From NCBI RefSeq assembly GCF_900109605.1, contig NZ_FOAM01000013.1, positions 107,328 to 171,327 of the forward strand: a stretch of DNA of 64,000 nucleotides. The letters are read 5' to 3'. Numbering within the stretch: position 1 is the first letter of the stretch; each line of letters opens with the position of its first letter. Below the pieces are notes generated by a model, which was not told where the DNA came from, did no database searches, and saw only the letters and a list, made by a program, of their open reading frames with translations. The translations under genes were made by a program, and so were the position numbers. This document shows positions 8,366-16,235 of the stretch, piece by piece. This stretch comes from Xaviernesmea oryzae. GTDB lineage: Bacteria > Pseudomonadota > Alphaproteobacteria > Rhizobiales > Rhizobiaceae.

Positions 8366-8413
8366 GACGGAGTCCTTTCGAAGGTCAGACAAGCAACAGT
8401 GATATCGGGTCCG

Positions 8414-8569
8414 TCAGATACGGCCCATCAGCACCAGGATGAGAAGAATGATGACCACCAGGCCAAGCCCGCCCGACGGCGCATAACCCCAGCTGCGGCT
8501 ATGTCCCCAAGTCGGCAGTGCACCGATCAGCAACAGAATGAGAATGACCAATAGAATTGTGCCGAGCAT
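8414..8569 (-). CDS. DUF3309 small membrane protein
   Basis: A 51-residue protein starting MLGTILLVILILLLIGA, with AGAGGA before the ATG. Two hydrophobic helices flank the conserved central segment LPTWGHSRSWGYAPSGG, the signature of DUF3309. The function is unknown; the family is common and abundant in stress-induced gene sets of alphaproteobacteria. A perfect EcfG promoter (8618-8642) lies about 50 nt upstream, inside the 3' end of the preceding hydrolase gene. Confidence 0.9.
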   Translation of the reverse strand: MLGTILLVILILLLIGALPTWGHSRSWGYAPSGGLGLVVIILLILVLMGRI

Positions 8570-8612
8570 AGGGGTCCTCTTGGGTTCATGTGGGCTCGAT
8601 TTGAGGATCGCC

Positions 8613-9560
8613 CTAATAACGCATGGCCGTGATATTTGTTCCCTTCGGCCGATTTTCCGTCGAAAGCACGCCTTTTGCAGCGCCAGAGCGGATCTTCTGC
8701 GCTGCAGCACGGCTTGTTAGGCCATGCGGTCCCAGAAGAATGAAGTCGCTGATCAGGCGGTCGACGGTGGGACGCGCCTCGGCCATGGGCAGGTGGCCGA
8801 TGGCGTTGAGGATCACTGTATGGCAGCGGGGCAGGGCGGCCGCGAGATGAATCTGGTGGACCGGCGGCACGACCCGATCGCCTGCGCCGATGATGTTGAG
8901 CACCGGCACGTCGATGCGCGGCAATTCCGGCACGATGGAGGTGCGTGTCATCCACATAACGAAGGCGGCGATTTCATGCGGGCGCGACGCCAGGAGATGT
9001 TCGCGCACCATTTCCATCGTTGCCAGCGTTTCTTCCGTCTCCCAGGCAACTGCCTTGTCGAAGACGCATTCAAGCGATCCCCAGCGGAAAGTTTCCTTGG
9101 TGGCGATCCAGCGGGTGAAAAGCTTGGAAAACAGCAGCCGTCCAAGAAGCGGCATGCGCAGGATACGTGAGGCCATGCGCTCCTGACCCTCGAAGCGGCC
9201 GCAGGCAAAGGCGCCCATCAGGACCACGCGGCTCACCAGGTCGGGCCGATGGCGCGCGATCAGCAGGGAAATAAAGCCGCCAGTCGAGTGGCCGACCAAT
9301 GTAACCGGCCTTCCATCGAAGTCTCGTTCGATCGCCGTCGCGTAAGCATCGACAATGGCGGCGGTGGTCAGCGGGGCATGGCCGTTTCCGAGAATCCAGG
9401 GCGAATGCCCGGGCAGTGGATAAGCGGCAGCGCGCCCGGTCATGGCGATAGTCGGCGCGAAGCAGCGCCAGAAGGCCGGTGCCATCACCATGCCATGGAT
9501 CAGCACGGTGTTCGTGCCGGGATTGTCAGACAGCCAGACGGCATCGGGACTGCGCAGCAT
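8613..9560 (-). CDS. Alpha/beta-hydrolase fold protein
   Basis: A protein of 315 residues from ATG 9560, with GAAGGGA upstream; the frame is open to 9635 but that part is Arg-rich and unlikely. Classic motifs: LIHGMVM (oxyanion-hole region), nucleophile elbow GHSTGG, acid in GAGDRVV and catalytic His in GHLPMAEA. It could be an esterase, lipase or lactonase; no substrate can be assigned. There is no signal peptide, so it is cytosolic. An EcfG promoter on the same strand at 9901-9926 lies about 340 bp upstream and may drive it through a long leader. Confidence 0.85.
   Translation of the reverse strand: MLRSPDAVWLSDNPGTNTVLIHGMVMAPAFWRCFAPTIAMTGRAAAYPLPGHSPWILGNGHAPLTTAAIVDAYATAIERDFDGRPVTLVGHSTGGFISLLIARHRPDLVSRVVLMGAFACGRFEGQERMASRILRMPLLGRLLFSKLFTRWIATKETFRWGSLECVFDKAVAWETEETLATMEMVREHLLASRPHEIAAFVMWMTRTSIVPELPRIDVPVLNIIGAGDRVVPPVHQIHLAAALPRCHTVILNAIGHLPMAEARPTVDRLISDFILLGPHGLTSRAAAQKIRSGAAKGVLSTENRPKGTNITAMRY
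8618..8642 (-). promoter_or_regulatory. EcfG promoter, exact match (N16)
   Basis: Read on the minus strand: GGAAC (8642-8638), 16 nt, CGTT (8621-8618). It overlaps the last codons of the alpha/beta hydrolase and points to DUF3309 and the glycine-zipper gene. Confidence 0.85.
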
Positions 9561-9900
9561 GATCGATTTCCCTTCACCCGCCACCACGGCCGTCTGTCGC
9601 GCCCGAACAGGCGCGCGATGCCGCGTGATGGTCACGCGGCGCTGGTGAGACCGGCCGTGTTAAACAAGACGATGCAGTGTGGATACCAAGGGCAGCTGAT
9701 CGCCTTGACGGTGTCAAGGATGCGCGCTGACCCCTGCGGATCGTGCGTCGCGTAAAGGTGGGTTCGACTGCTGCAGGGCTCTGGTCAGGCAGAAAAACCG
9801 AGCGCACAGACCGTTTTCAAAGGGCTATGCGGGCGACGTGGCCACTCCATGATGCGATGCAGCGCCGGCCGGATGGCGCGACGCAGATTAGCATCTATCA
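9561..9900. other. Region between an orphan EcfG promoter and the hydrolase start
   Basis: About 340 bp without a convincing protein gene. On the minus strand it lies between the EcfG promoter at 9901-9926 and the hydrolase start at 9560, so it is either a long 5' leader or codes a small RNA. The open frames in it lack ribosome sites and look like noise. Confidence 0.4.
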
Positions 9901-9926
9901 AACGCGAAATCGGACCTTAGGGTTCC
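9901..9926 (-). promoter_or_regulatory. EcfG promoter, exact match (N17), no close gene
   Basis: On the minus strand: GGAAC (9926-9922), 17 nt, CGTT (9904-9901). The nearest downstream gene start on this strand is the hydrolase at 9560. Confidence 0.75.
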
Positions 9927-10063
9927 CTGATTTAGGAGAAAATCGGCAGGCACTGGCGCTTATCTCTCTATGCATAGATCGCACCTCCCAGGCATCCTCT
10001 CGGCAGATCATGAGAATTGCCGCGTTGCTCGTTAAGAAATGTAAACCAAACGTAAAGACAGCT

Positions 10064-10089
10064 GGAACCTCTTCAACGGATTGCTCGTT
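10064..10089 (+). promoter_or_regulatory. EcfG promoter, exact match (N17)
   Basis: GGAAC (10064-10068), 17 nt, CGTT (10086-10089). It lies 49 nt before the ATG at 10139. Confidence 0.85.
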
Positions 10090-10138
10090 GCTTGGTCACA
10101 TCATTCAAGGCCAACCCATCCCAATGATGGAGTGCTCT

Positions 10139-10453
10139 ATGGAGCATATTGCAGCAATCATGATCCTGGTGGGCTGTTCATCCGGCAACACCCAATGCGC
10201 CGAAATCGAGCCGCCGGTCTTTGCCTTCGAAGCCATGGAGGAATGCCAGCGCGATCTTCGACCCGCAATCGGAACCGTGCGTCGTGACTATGGCGTCATC
10301 TATGGCAAATGCGCCGAAATCGATCCGGCACGGGAGGACGACTATACCGAGGTGACTTGGCGCATCACGGCCGGGGATGAGTTAGACGTCACGCTGATCA
10401 CCAATCCCGTAAAGCAGGCACGGGACAAGGTGATGGTGGCACAGGTGCAATAG
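10139..10453 (+). CDS. Small exported protein of unknown function, EcfG target
   Basis: The frame is open far upstream (9743), but the EcfG promoter at 10064-10089 means that only a start after about 10095 is used from it. I chose ATG 10139 with GGAG 6 nt before it (104 residues); ATGs at 10124 and 10127 are alternatives. The N-terminus (MEHIAAIMILVGCSSG) is hydrophobic and ends in VGCSS, a possible lipobox. Three more Cys follow (TQCAE, EECQR, GKCAE). The C-terminal part is polar and beta-like (TEVTWRITAGDELDVTLI). I do not recognise the family. Probably an envelope protein of the stress regulon. Confidence 0.65.
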   Translation: MEHIAAIMILVGCSSGNTQCAEIEPPVFAFEAMEECQRDLRPAIGTVRRDYGVIYGKCAEIDPAREDDYTEVTWRITAGDELDVTLITNPVKQARDKVMVAQVQ

Positions 10454-10532
10454 TTGCACCGCACTGTCTGAGCCGAACAGGTGTCCATGCCGAGGGCGGG
10501 ACGCCCACTTCGCCATGTCTTTCATCAGGGCT

Positions 10533-10558
10533 GGAACCAGGGCGCTGTCTGCGGCGTT
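10533..10558 (+). promoter_or_regulatory. EcfG promoter, exact match (N17)
   Basis: GGAAC (10533-10537), 17 nt, CGTT (10555-10558), 57 nt before the PRC-barrel start at 10616. Confidence 0.85.
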
Positions 10559-10615
10559 CTGCAAGCGATCCCTTTTTTGCCTAGATCGCATCCTGATCGT
10601 CTCAAGGAGTTGTTT

Positions 10616-11590
10616 ATGATTCGCGTCCTGCTCGCCTCCACCGTGCTCGCCGCAGGTTTTGCCATGTCCACGCTGAGCCTCCACGCCCAGACACCGGCGC
10701 CACAGGCCGGCGCCGTGGTCGCTGATCCGGCCAATCCGCCGATGCTGGCCAGCAACGTCATCGGCAAGACGGTCTATACCGGCGTCGATGAAGAAGGCGA
10801 GGCGATCGGCAAGGTCAAGGATGTGGTGATGAATGCGGCCGGAGCTGCGCAGGCGCTGGTCGTGGGTGTCGGCGGCTTCCTCGGGATCGGCGAGAAGGAC
10901 GTTGCAGTCGCCTTCGATCGCGTCTCATGGTCGGATCGCGAAGGTGAACAGATCCTGGTCGTGGCCATGAGCCGCGACGATCTGAAGGCGGCGCCTGCGT
11001 TCAAGCGCGACGCGATCATGGATCCGGCCGCCACAACGAATGATGCCGCTGCCAAGCCGACGACTCCGCGTGCAACGCCGGAGAGCGAGGCGACCACACC
11101 GGCCGGCAGCGAACTGACCGAAACGGGCACGCCCGTGCAGCCCGGTGCGCCGGCCGCGCAGGCAACTACCACCACGCCGACGCTCGGCACCACACCTGAC
11201 ATGACCGACCCCGATGCACCGCCCCCGGCCGAAACCGCAGCCGAACCACAGCTGCGCCCCGTCGATCCGTCGCTGATCAGCACCACCAGCCTGATCGGCA
11301 CGCCGGTCAAGGTGGCTGATGACAGCGAGATCGGCAAGGTCGGCGATGTAATCCTCAATCGCGAGGGCAAGCTCGATGCCTATGTCATCGATGTCGGCGG
11401 CTTTCTCGGCATTGGCGAGAAGCCGGTCGCCATGAGCGCTCGTGACATTCAGATCATGGCGGATGCCAGGGGCAAGATGACGATCTACTCGCCCTTCACC
11501 AAAGCACAGCTGGAAAAGCAGCCGCGCTACGATGCCAATGCCTATAAGCGCGATCCGCGCCCCCTCGTGCTCGCACCTCCAGCCGAATAG
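10616..11590 (+). CDS. Exported protein with two PRC-barrel domains
   Basis: A protein of 324 residues with a strong AAGGAG site before ATG 10616 and a Sec signal peptide (cleavage near LHAQ-TPA). Two PRC-barrel domains follow: about residues 44-110 (NVIGKTVYTG... GGFLGIGEKDVAV) and 225-290 (SLIGTPVKVAD... GGFLGIGEKPVAM). They share the VGGFLGIGEK loop and are joined by about 110 residues of Ala/Thr/Pro-rich linker. PRC-barrels bind partners in photosynthesis and RNA metabolism; exported versions in rhizobia have unknown roles. The promoter makes it a general stress gene. Confidence 0.88.
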   Translation: MIRVLLASTVLAAGFAMSTLSLHAQTPAPQAGAVVADPANPPMLASNVIGKTVYTGVDEEGEAIGKVKDVVMNAAGAAQALVVGVGGFLGIGEKDVAVAFDRVSWSDREGEQILVVAMSRDDLKAAPAFKRDAIMDPAATTNDAAAKPTTPRATPESEATTPAGSELTETGTPVQPGAPAAQATTTTPTLGTTPDMTDPDAPPPAETAAEPQLRPVDPSLISTTSLIGTPVKVADDSEIGKVGDVILNREGKLDAYVIDVGGFLGIGEKPVAMSARDIQIMADARGKMTIYSPFTKAQLEKQPRYDANAYKRDPRPLVLAPPAE

Positions 11591-11663
11591 GGATGATCAG
11601 CAATTTGAGCGCGTCAGGGCCGATATAGGACGAAGCCCGACGCGGATGCTTTGATAGAAATTG

Positions 11664-11700
11664 AAAGCGCCGTTCGCCGCTGTGCGAGCGGCGCTTTTTT
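11664..11700 (+). terminator. Intrinsic terminator after the PRC-barrel gene
   Basis: AAGCGCCG plus an inner TCGC pair with GCGA plus CGGCGCTT, followed by TTTTTT. Confidence 0.85.
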
Positions 11701-11790
11701 CATGCCTCTTGTTGAGGGCCGGCATGCTCGGTTTTTGCTCACCTGTGGGTATCGCATCCGGATTTGATGCCCCGGGGCGCTGTGCATATG

Positions 11791-11823
11791 AAAAGGGGGC
11801 GCTTCATCATGAAGCGCCCCCTT
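11791..11823. terminator. Strong hairpin after the NepR-like gene
   Basis: AAAAGGGGGCGCTTC pairs with GAAGCGCCCCCTT around a short ATCAT loop. It lies 64 nt past the stop of the minus-strand NepR-like gene and gives TTTT in that direction. Confidence 0.75.
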
Positions 11824-11886
11824 AAGCCGATATGCTTCTCCCTGTGGTCTTCAGTACGCCGCCGTGAGGCAGCGCCTGCGCTCTGG

Positions 11887-12090
11887 TCACATCGGCTGGA
11901 ACTTTTGTTCTTCGGCATCGTCGAGCTTGTCGAGAAGCCGGGTAAAGACGCCTTCGGTGTGCGGTGCCTCGCCGTTGAAGTACAGCGCCTTGAGAGTTTG
12001 CCCGATATGGACATTCGTCTCGCGCCACCGATCCGAGGGGCTTGCAACCGCCAAAGCGGATTTGAGGAGATGTGCCGATAAATGTACCAT
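11887..12090 (-). CDS. Second NepR-like anti-sigma candidate lacking the EPIP turn
   Basis: A 67-residue protein that aligns without gaps to the core of this window's NepR: LKALY, eleven variable residues, then F-x2-LL-x2-LD-x-AE (here FTRLLDKLDDAEEQ; in NepR FLDLLEQLDKAEK). It also has the IG before the first helix that is common in the family. The conserved EPIP between the helices is replaced by HTEG. A perfect EcfG promoter sits 33 nt upstream. I infer an anti-sigma or antagonist made when EcfG is active, giving negative feedback. It may bind a different sigma or not bind PhyR. The ribosome site is weak. Confidence 0.7.
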   Translation of the reverse strand: MVHLSAHLLKSALAVASPSDRWRETNVHIGQTLKALYFNGEAPHTEGVFTRLLDKLDDAEEQKFQPM

Positions 12091-12122
12091 CGTCTCGTGT
12101 CCATTGAGGAATTTGACTTTTC

Positions 12123-12147
12123 AACGCCCTCTGTGGTGGATGGTTCC
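12123..12147 (-). promoter_or_regulatory. EcfG promoter, exact match (N16)
   Basis: On the minus strand: GGAAC (12147-12143), 16 nt, CGTT (12126-12123). The NepR-like ATG follows 33 nt later. Confidence 0.88.
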
Positions 12148-12269
12148 GCAACCTTGTGGCAGAAGCGTGCCAAAATGGCGCAACCAAACGTCTATGGTAA
12201 ATGACTGATTAACATCAGCCTCCACATTGCCCATGCATCTCCTGTCGATGGCAAGTTTTCCGCACCGAA

Positions 12270-12294
12270 GGAACCTTCTTCACAAATGTGCGTT
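12270..12294 (+). promoter_or_regulatory. EcfG promoter, exact match (N16)
   Basis: GGAAC (12270-12274), 16 nt, CGTT (12291-12294), 31 nt before the DUF1328 start. Confidence 0.9.
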
Positions 12295-12325
12295 TTCGGA
12301 CAGTATCGAACCGGAGGAAATTGTC

Positions 12326-12490
12326 ATGCTGTACTATGCGCTTGTCTTTCTCGTCGTCGCAATTATTGCAGGCGTTCTCGGATTTGGCGGTATTGCCGGC
12401 GCCTCTGCTGGTATCGCGCAGATCCTGTTCTTCCTTTTCCTCGCCTTCCTCGTGATCTCTCTGGTCGCCGGCCTGATGCGCCGGACCTAA
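12326..12490 (+). CDS. DUF1328 small membrane protein (YtjA-like)
   Basis: A 54-residue protein from ATG 12326 behind GGAGGAAA. The longer open frame upstream crosses the promoter and is not used. [20 protein letters not shown], the GGIAG motif, and a second helix ending AGLMRR are the DUF1328 signature: two membrane helices of about 20 residues. The function is unknown; relatives are induced under general stress. It is divergent from the NepR-like gene, and the two have separate EcfG promoters. A strong terminator follows. Confidence 0.93.
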   Translation: MLYYALVFLVVAIIAGVLGFGGIAGASAGIAQILFFLFLAFLVISLVAGLMRRT

Positions 12491-12524
12491 GGTCCCGCGC
12501 TGAAAAGACATCGAACTGTGAGCA

Positions 12525-12551
12525 GGCGGCGCAACGGGGCGCCGCCTTTTT
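12525..12551 (+). terminator. Intrinsic terminator after DUF1328
   Basis: GGCGGCGC (12525-12532), a 6-nt loop, GCGCCGCC (12539-12546), then TTTTT. Confidence 0.9.
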
Positions 12552-12803
12552 CGTGTCTGCACTCCTCTTTTGACGGTGTGTCGGGATGTCCCGGTCTCGT
12601 TTTCCCGCTTCAGATTTTCCTCAACAGACCGCACTATGATTACAGCAGGCTGATGCGGGCGACGCCGGTGCATCCGGTCTTGCCGACGCCTTGATGGTGA
12701 TGCTGCGCGCTATGGCACGCCATCAGCGTAGGGCGTGGAAGGAAGCAGGCCGGAATGCCCTGAGTGTGCCGGCGAAAAGCGGGACTTGCAAGGAGCGCAA
12801 GGC

Positions 12804-14060
12804 ATGAAGAAGACGGATGTCGTGGTTCTCGGCGCAGGCATTGTCGGTGTCTCCACCGCCATTCATCTGGCCCGGCGAGGCAAGGCCGTGGTGTTGATGG
12901 ACCGCCGTGGTCCCGGCGAGGAAACCTCCTATGGCAATGCTGGGCTGATCCAGCGCGAAGGCGTTTTTCCCTATGGCTTTCCGCATGATTTCGGCGCGCT
13001 GTTTCGCTATGCGCTGAACAACACGATCGACGCGCATTACCACCTGAAGGCGCTGCCGGGGCTTGTGCCCTTTCTCGCGCGCTATTGGTGGCATTCCGGT
13101 TTTCGCCAGCACCAACGCATCGCCCGCCTCTACGCACCGCTGATCGAGCATTCGATCACCGAGCATGACGATCTGATCCACGCTTCCGGCGCCGAGGACC
13201 TGATCCGCAAGGATGGTTGGATGAAGGTCTTCCGGACCGAAGCCGCGCGCGACGCCGCTTACAAGGATGCGGAAAATCTGTCCGCAGGCTTTGGCGTACA
13301 ACATCAGAAGCTGACCGCGGCCGAAATCCGCGCCGCCGAGCCGTCGATCCGCATCGATCTGGCTGGCGGACTGCGCTGGACCGACCCCTGGTCGATCCGT
13401 GATCCGCAAAGCCTGCTGAAAGCCTATCTCACCTATTTCCAGGCGCTGGGCGGAACGCTCGCGGCGGGTGATGCCGCAACGGTGGAGCATATTCTCGAAG
13501 GGCCGGGATGGCGCCTGGCAACACCCGATGGTCCCCTGGAAACCAAGGAGGTGGTCGTCGCGCTCGGGCCTTGGGCCGATACGGTCACCCGCAAGCTCGG
13601 CTACCGCCTGCCGCTTGCCGTCAAACGCGGCTACCACATGCATTATGGCGCAGAGGGAAATGCCACGCTGAACAACTGGGTGCTGGATGCCGAAATGGGC
13701 TACTTCCTCGCGCCCATGCTGCGCGGCATCCGCCTGACCACGGGCGCCGAATTTGCCCATCGCGATGCGCCAAAGACGCCGGTGCAGCTGACGCGGGCGG
13801 AGAAGGTCGCGCGCGACTTCTTCCCACTGGCGGAACGGCGCGATGCCGAACCCTGGATGGGCGCGCGGCCCTGCACCCCGGACATGATGCCGATCATCGG
13901 CAAGGCACCGCGCCATCAGGGTCTATGGTTCGCCTTCGGCCATGCGCATCATGGCATGACGCTCGGCCCCGTCACCGGCCGCGCCTTGGCCGAGGTGATG
14001 ACCGGAGAGCGCAGCGTAATCGATCTCGCACCCTATCGCCCGGATCGATTCCTCGCCTGA
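12804..14060 (+). CDS. FAD-dependent D-amino acid dehydrogenase-like oxidoreductase
   Basis: A protein of 418 residues with AAGG upstream of ATG 12804. It opens with the FAD motif VVVLGAGIVGVSTAIHLARRGKAV, followed by the DadA-type ETSYGNAGLIQ segment, and ends with WMGARPCTPDMMPIIGKAP and GHAHHGMTLGPVTGR. These closely match DadA small-subunit proteins, which oxidise D-amino acids and pass electrons to quinone. No alanine racemase gene (dadX) lies nearby, so the substrate stays open. It has no EcfG box and looks like an ordinary metabolic gene between stress genes. Confidence 0.85.
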   Translation: MKKTDVVVLGAGIVGVSTAIHLARRGKAVVLMDRRGPGEETSYGNAGLIQREGVFPYGFPHDFGALFRYALNNTIDAHYHLKALPGLVPFLARYWWHSGFRQHQRIARLYAPLIEHSITEHDDLIHASGAEDLIRKDGWMKVFRTEAARDAAYKDAENLSAGFGVQHQKLTAAEIRAAEPSIRIDLAGGLRWTDPWSIRDPQSLLKAYLTYFQALGGTLAAGDAATVEHILEGPGWRLATPDGPLETKEVVVALGPWADTVTRKLGYRLPLAVKRGYHMHYGAEGNATLNNWVLDAEMGYFLAPMLRGIRLTTGAEFAHRDAPKTPVQLTRAEKVARDFFPLAERRDAEPWMGARPCTPDMMPIIGKAPRHQGLWFAFGHAHHGMTLGPVTGRALAEVMTGERSVIDLAPYRPDRFLA

Positions 14061-14179
14061 GGCGGGCGCGCACAGCGCCTTTTCAAGGGGGCTTCGTCAT
14101 CGCGGAGCAACTCTTGGAGCGCTGCTGCTGGCTCTTTGCCACATGATCGTACAGCCGTCGTCACATGGGTCTTGAGCGC

Positions 14180-14204
14180 GGAACAAACAGCCTTTGTCCC
14201 GGTT
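14180..14204 (+). promoter_or_regulatory. EcfG-like promoter, one mismatch (GGTT)
   Basis: GGAAC (14180-14184), 16 nt, GGTT (14201-14204). It matches 8 of 9 bases and has the same GGTT variant as the box before the sigma gene. It points to the small gene at 14347, 142 nt downstream. Confidence 0.45.
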
Positions 14205-14346
14205 TCCGTTCGCGCATCCCGAAGAGGATGCACAAAAATCATGCGCCCTCACGAAAGGGACGCAGACAGCCCGAGAGAAGGCGCGCCAGCGGCAACGAAG
14301 CCGTCTGACGCATGCCCAATGCTCCGGCGATAGGGAGTGCACCATC

Positions 14347-14556
14347 TTGGAAAAGCATGTCGTCACCGTTGCCGGCGAGCCCGTCGGCGCGCTTGTTCCG
14401 CAGGGCGAGCGGATGCAGTTCGTCGCCGTTAAGTTGGACGCCTGGGATCTCGACGGATGTCTTTATCCCAGCCTCGGCGAGGCGGAACGGCAGATCCGCG
14501 ATCACATCGTCAGCGTACGGCGCCAGAGAAAAGCGGGCAGCACGGACTTCGGCTAA
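14347..14556 (+). CDS. Small hypothetical protein (TTG start)
   Basis: A 69-residue protein, if translation starts at TTG 14347 behind AGGGAG (14332-14337). The frame is open upstream to 14194, but that part is Arg/Lys-rich and unlikely. It reads LEKHVVTVAGEPVGALVP..., with a compact C-terminal half (LDGCLYPSLGEAERQIRDHIVSVRRQRK). I do not recognise a family. It ends 62 bp before the converging TIGR02588 gene. Confidence 0.5.
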   Translation: MEKHVVTVAGEPVGALVPQGERMQFVAVKLDAWDLDGCLYPSLGEAERQIRDHIVSVRRQRKAGSTDFG

Positions 14557-14618
14557 GGGTGCAAGATGGGCTGTATCGCTTCGCAGACCGGTATATTTCG
14601 ATCATCAGCGCTCCATGG

Positions 14619-15017
14619 TCATGGATCACGATAGCCTGATGCGTGCAGATCGATTTGTGCGCCCGAAGGATCCTCGGTAAAGATCAGAACGCCATCCTCA
14701 TGCGATTGTGCCGGCACATAGTCGAAGGTCACTTCGCGCCGTTCCTTGACAATACCATCGCGAACGAGCAGGCCGGTCACCGGCACGCCGGCGGCCGAGC
14801 GCTTGCCTGTGTTGGAGATGGTGAAAGACACCTGCGTGCCGCCGGCCGCCGGCCGCTGCGCCGTGATCGTCACCACGAGCTCCGGTTCGGCATGCGTTCC
14901 AGTCGCGGCATCATAGGCCACCCATCCGATCATCGCGACCACGAGAATCGTGGCTGTCAGGCCCGTCGCCCATTCGATCCAGTGCGCCCTGGTTTCCGTG
15001 GTCGGCCCTTTGCTCAT
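14619..15017 (-). CDS. TIGR02588 family membrane-anchored protein
   Basis: A 132-residue protein with one N-terminal membrane helix (about residues 18-38, ATGLTATILVVAMIGWVAY) and a periplasmic immunoglobulin-like beta domain (VVTITAQRPAAGGTQVSFTISNTGKRSAAG). It matches the small partner of the conserved pair TIGR02587/TIGR02588. The gene starts 8 nt after the end of the TIGR02587 gene, so they form an operon. The function is unknown. Confidence 0.85.
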   Translation of the reverse strand: MSKGPTTETRAHWIEWATGLTATILVVAMIGWVAYDAATGTHAEPELVVTITAQRPAAGGTQVSFTISNTGKRSAAGVPVTGLLVRDGIVKERREVTFDYVPAQSHEDGVLIFTEDPSGAQIDLHASGYRDP

Positions 15018-15024
15018 GCGTTCC

Positions 15025-15915
15025 TCACAGGATCAGGCGAGCCGCGGCCGCGCCGACCGCGCCCGGCAGGCCCAGCACGATGACGGCCATCAGCGCCGGC
15101 ATTGCTTGTGCGCCATCGAAGCGCCCAAAGCTCCAGAGACAGTAGACGCTGATCAAAAGCGCGATGGCATAGCCCGGCATGGTGAAGCGGATCAGTGCAT
15201 GCCAGCGCGGAACGTCATCGGACAGCTCATGGCCGCCCTTGAAGGATACGGCATAGACGAAGCCATGCATCACCGCGATCGACAGGAAGATGGTCAGCAA
15301 AGCATGCCATGGCGTCATCAGATAGGAGATCAGGATCATCTCCTCCGTCGGCGCCGTGTTCAGATTGAGAAACAGCGCGCCCACCGCCATCATGAACAGC
15401 TCGGTCCCATAGCCGGTGCGCGGCTGAGCGGGATCTCGCTCGTCCTGGTCGTCTTCGCCTCCGTTGCCAAGCTGGCTGCGGCCAAGAAGGGCGCCGATGC
15501 TGGCGGGAACGGCCTGCAGCGCGATCTTGCCTACGAGATCTTCCCGCGCCATGTCGCCGGTAATCAGCCCAAAGAGCGACAGCAGAACGGCGCTTGACAG
15601 AATACCGATGCCATAGGCGACCATTGCATCGCGTAGACCATCACGCCAGTTAAAGGTCTTTTCGAAGCCGATACGCCGCGCGATGCCGAACAGCAGCGGC
15701 AGCGTGACGAGAAGCAGCAGCAGGAGGCGCCACCGATCCATGGTGAAGCCGAGCGCCCACATTTCCATCGTCATCTGCATCGGCAGGGCAAAGAGCAGAG
15801 CGCCGCCGAGGCCGCGCGCCAGGCCGATCAGGAAGTCGTTGAGGTCGTTTGCCTCGTCTTGCCGCTGTTGATCACCGGCGGCCGTCGTCTCATCCCTGTT
15901 CAAGCTGATCCCCAT
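15025..15915 (-). CDS. TIGR02587 family integral membrane protein
   Basis: Given as 296 residues from ATG 15915 (MGISLNRDETTA). The start is uncertain: GCGAGGA lies almost directly against this ATG, and starts at 15927 (GTG) or 15987 are possible. It has about seven to eight hydrophobic helices, with the conserved loop TAPTEEMILISYLMTPWHAL and an SFKGGHELSD segment. It is upstream partner of the TIGR02588 gene. Family role unknown. No EcfG box was seen before it. Confidence 0.83.
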   Translation of the reverse strand: MGISLNRDETTAAGDQQRQDEANDLNDFLIGLARGLGGALLFALPMQMTMEMWALGFTMDRWRLLLLLLVTLPLLFGIARRIGFEKTFNWRDGLRDAMVAYGIGILSSAVLLSLFGLITGDMAREDLVGKIALQAVPASIGALLGRSQLGNGGEDDQDERDPAQPRTGYGTELFMMAVGALFLNLNTAPTEEMILISYLMTPWHALLTIFLSIAVMHGFVYAVSFKGGHELSDDVPRWHALIRFTMPGYAIALLISVYCLWSFGRFDGAQAMPALMAVIVLGLPGAVGAAAARLIL

Positions 15916-16235
15916 TCCTCGCAACACGATACGACTTGGAGGCGCTCGACATCTGCCGAGCGGCGTAAGAGCGGTCGACAAGGACATGCCTAGGATTAAA
16001 GATAAGGCAGTTTCAGAGGCGTCCAGAGGGGCGTGGAAATTTTCAGGACATCATTTGGCGCGCGCCGCGCGAAGCCATCCTGTCGCGCTTGACGCCTTGC
16101 GGAGTCACAAGCTGAACAGGTGCCCATAGCGCTTGGACCGCCACCCTTGCCGCTTGCTGTTATTCAAGCATTCAAAAATAACTAAAACCGAGAAGTAGGG
16201 GCGAGCCCGCGGAACCAGGCCCGCCCGTCTTATCA
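15916..16235. other. 320-bp intergenic region
   Basis: Lies between the TIGR02587 start and the BON gene end, both on the minus strand, and should hold the TIGR02587 promoter. Part of it (16140-16200) is relatively AT-rich. No gene or clear EcfG site was seen. Confidence 0.4.

Noticed and set aside
9574..9807. A 77-codon minus-strand frame downstream of the orphan EcfG promoter
   Set aside because: Well placed, but Arg/Pro/Ser-rich, with no ribosome site, and overlapping the hydrolase start region.
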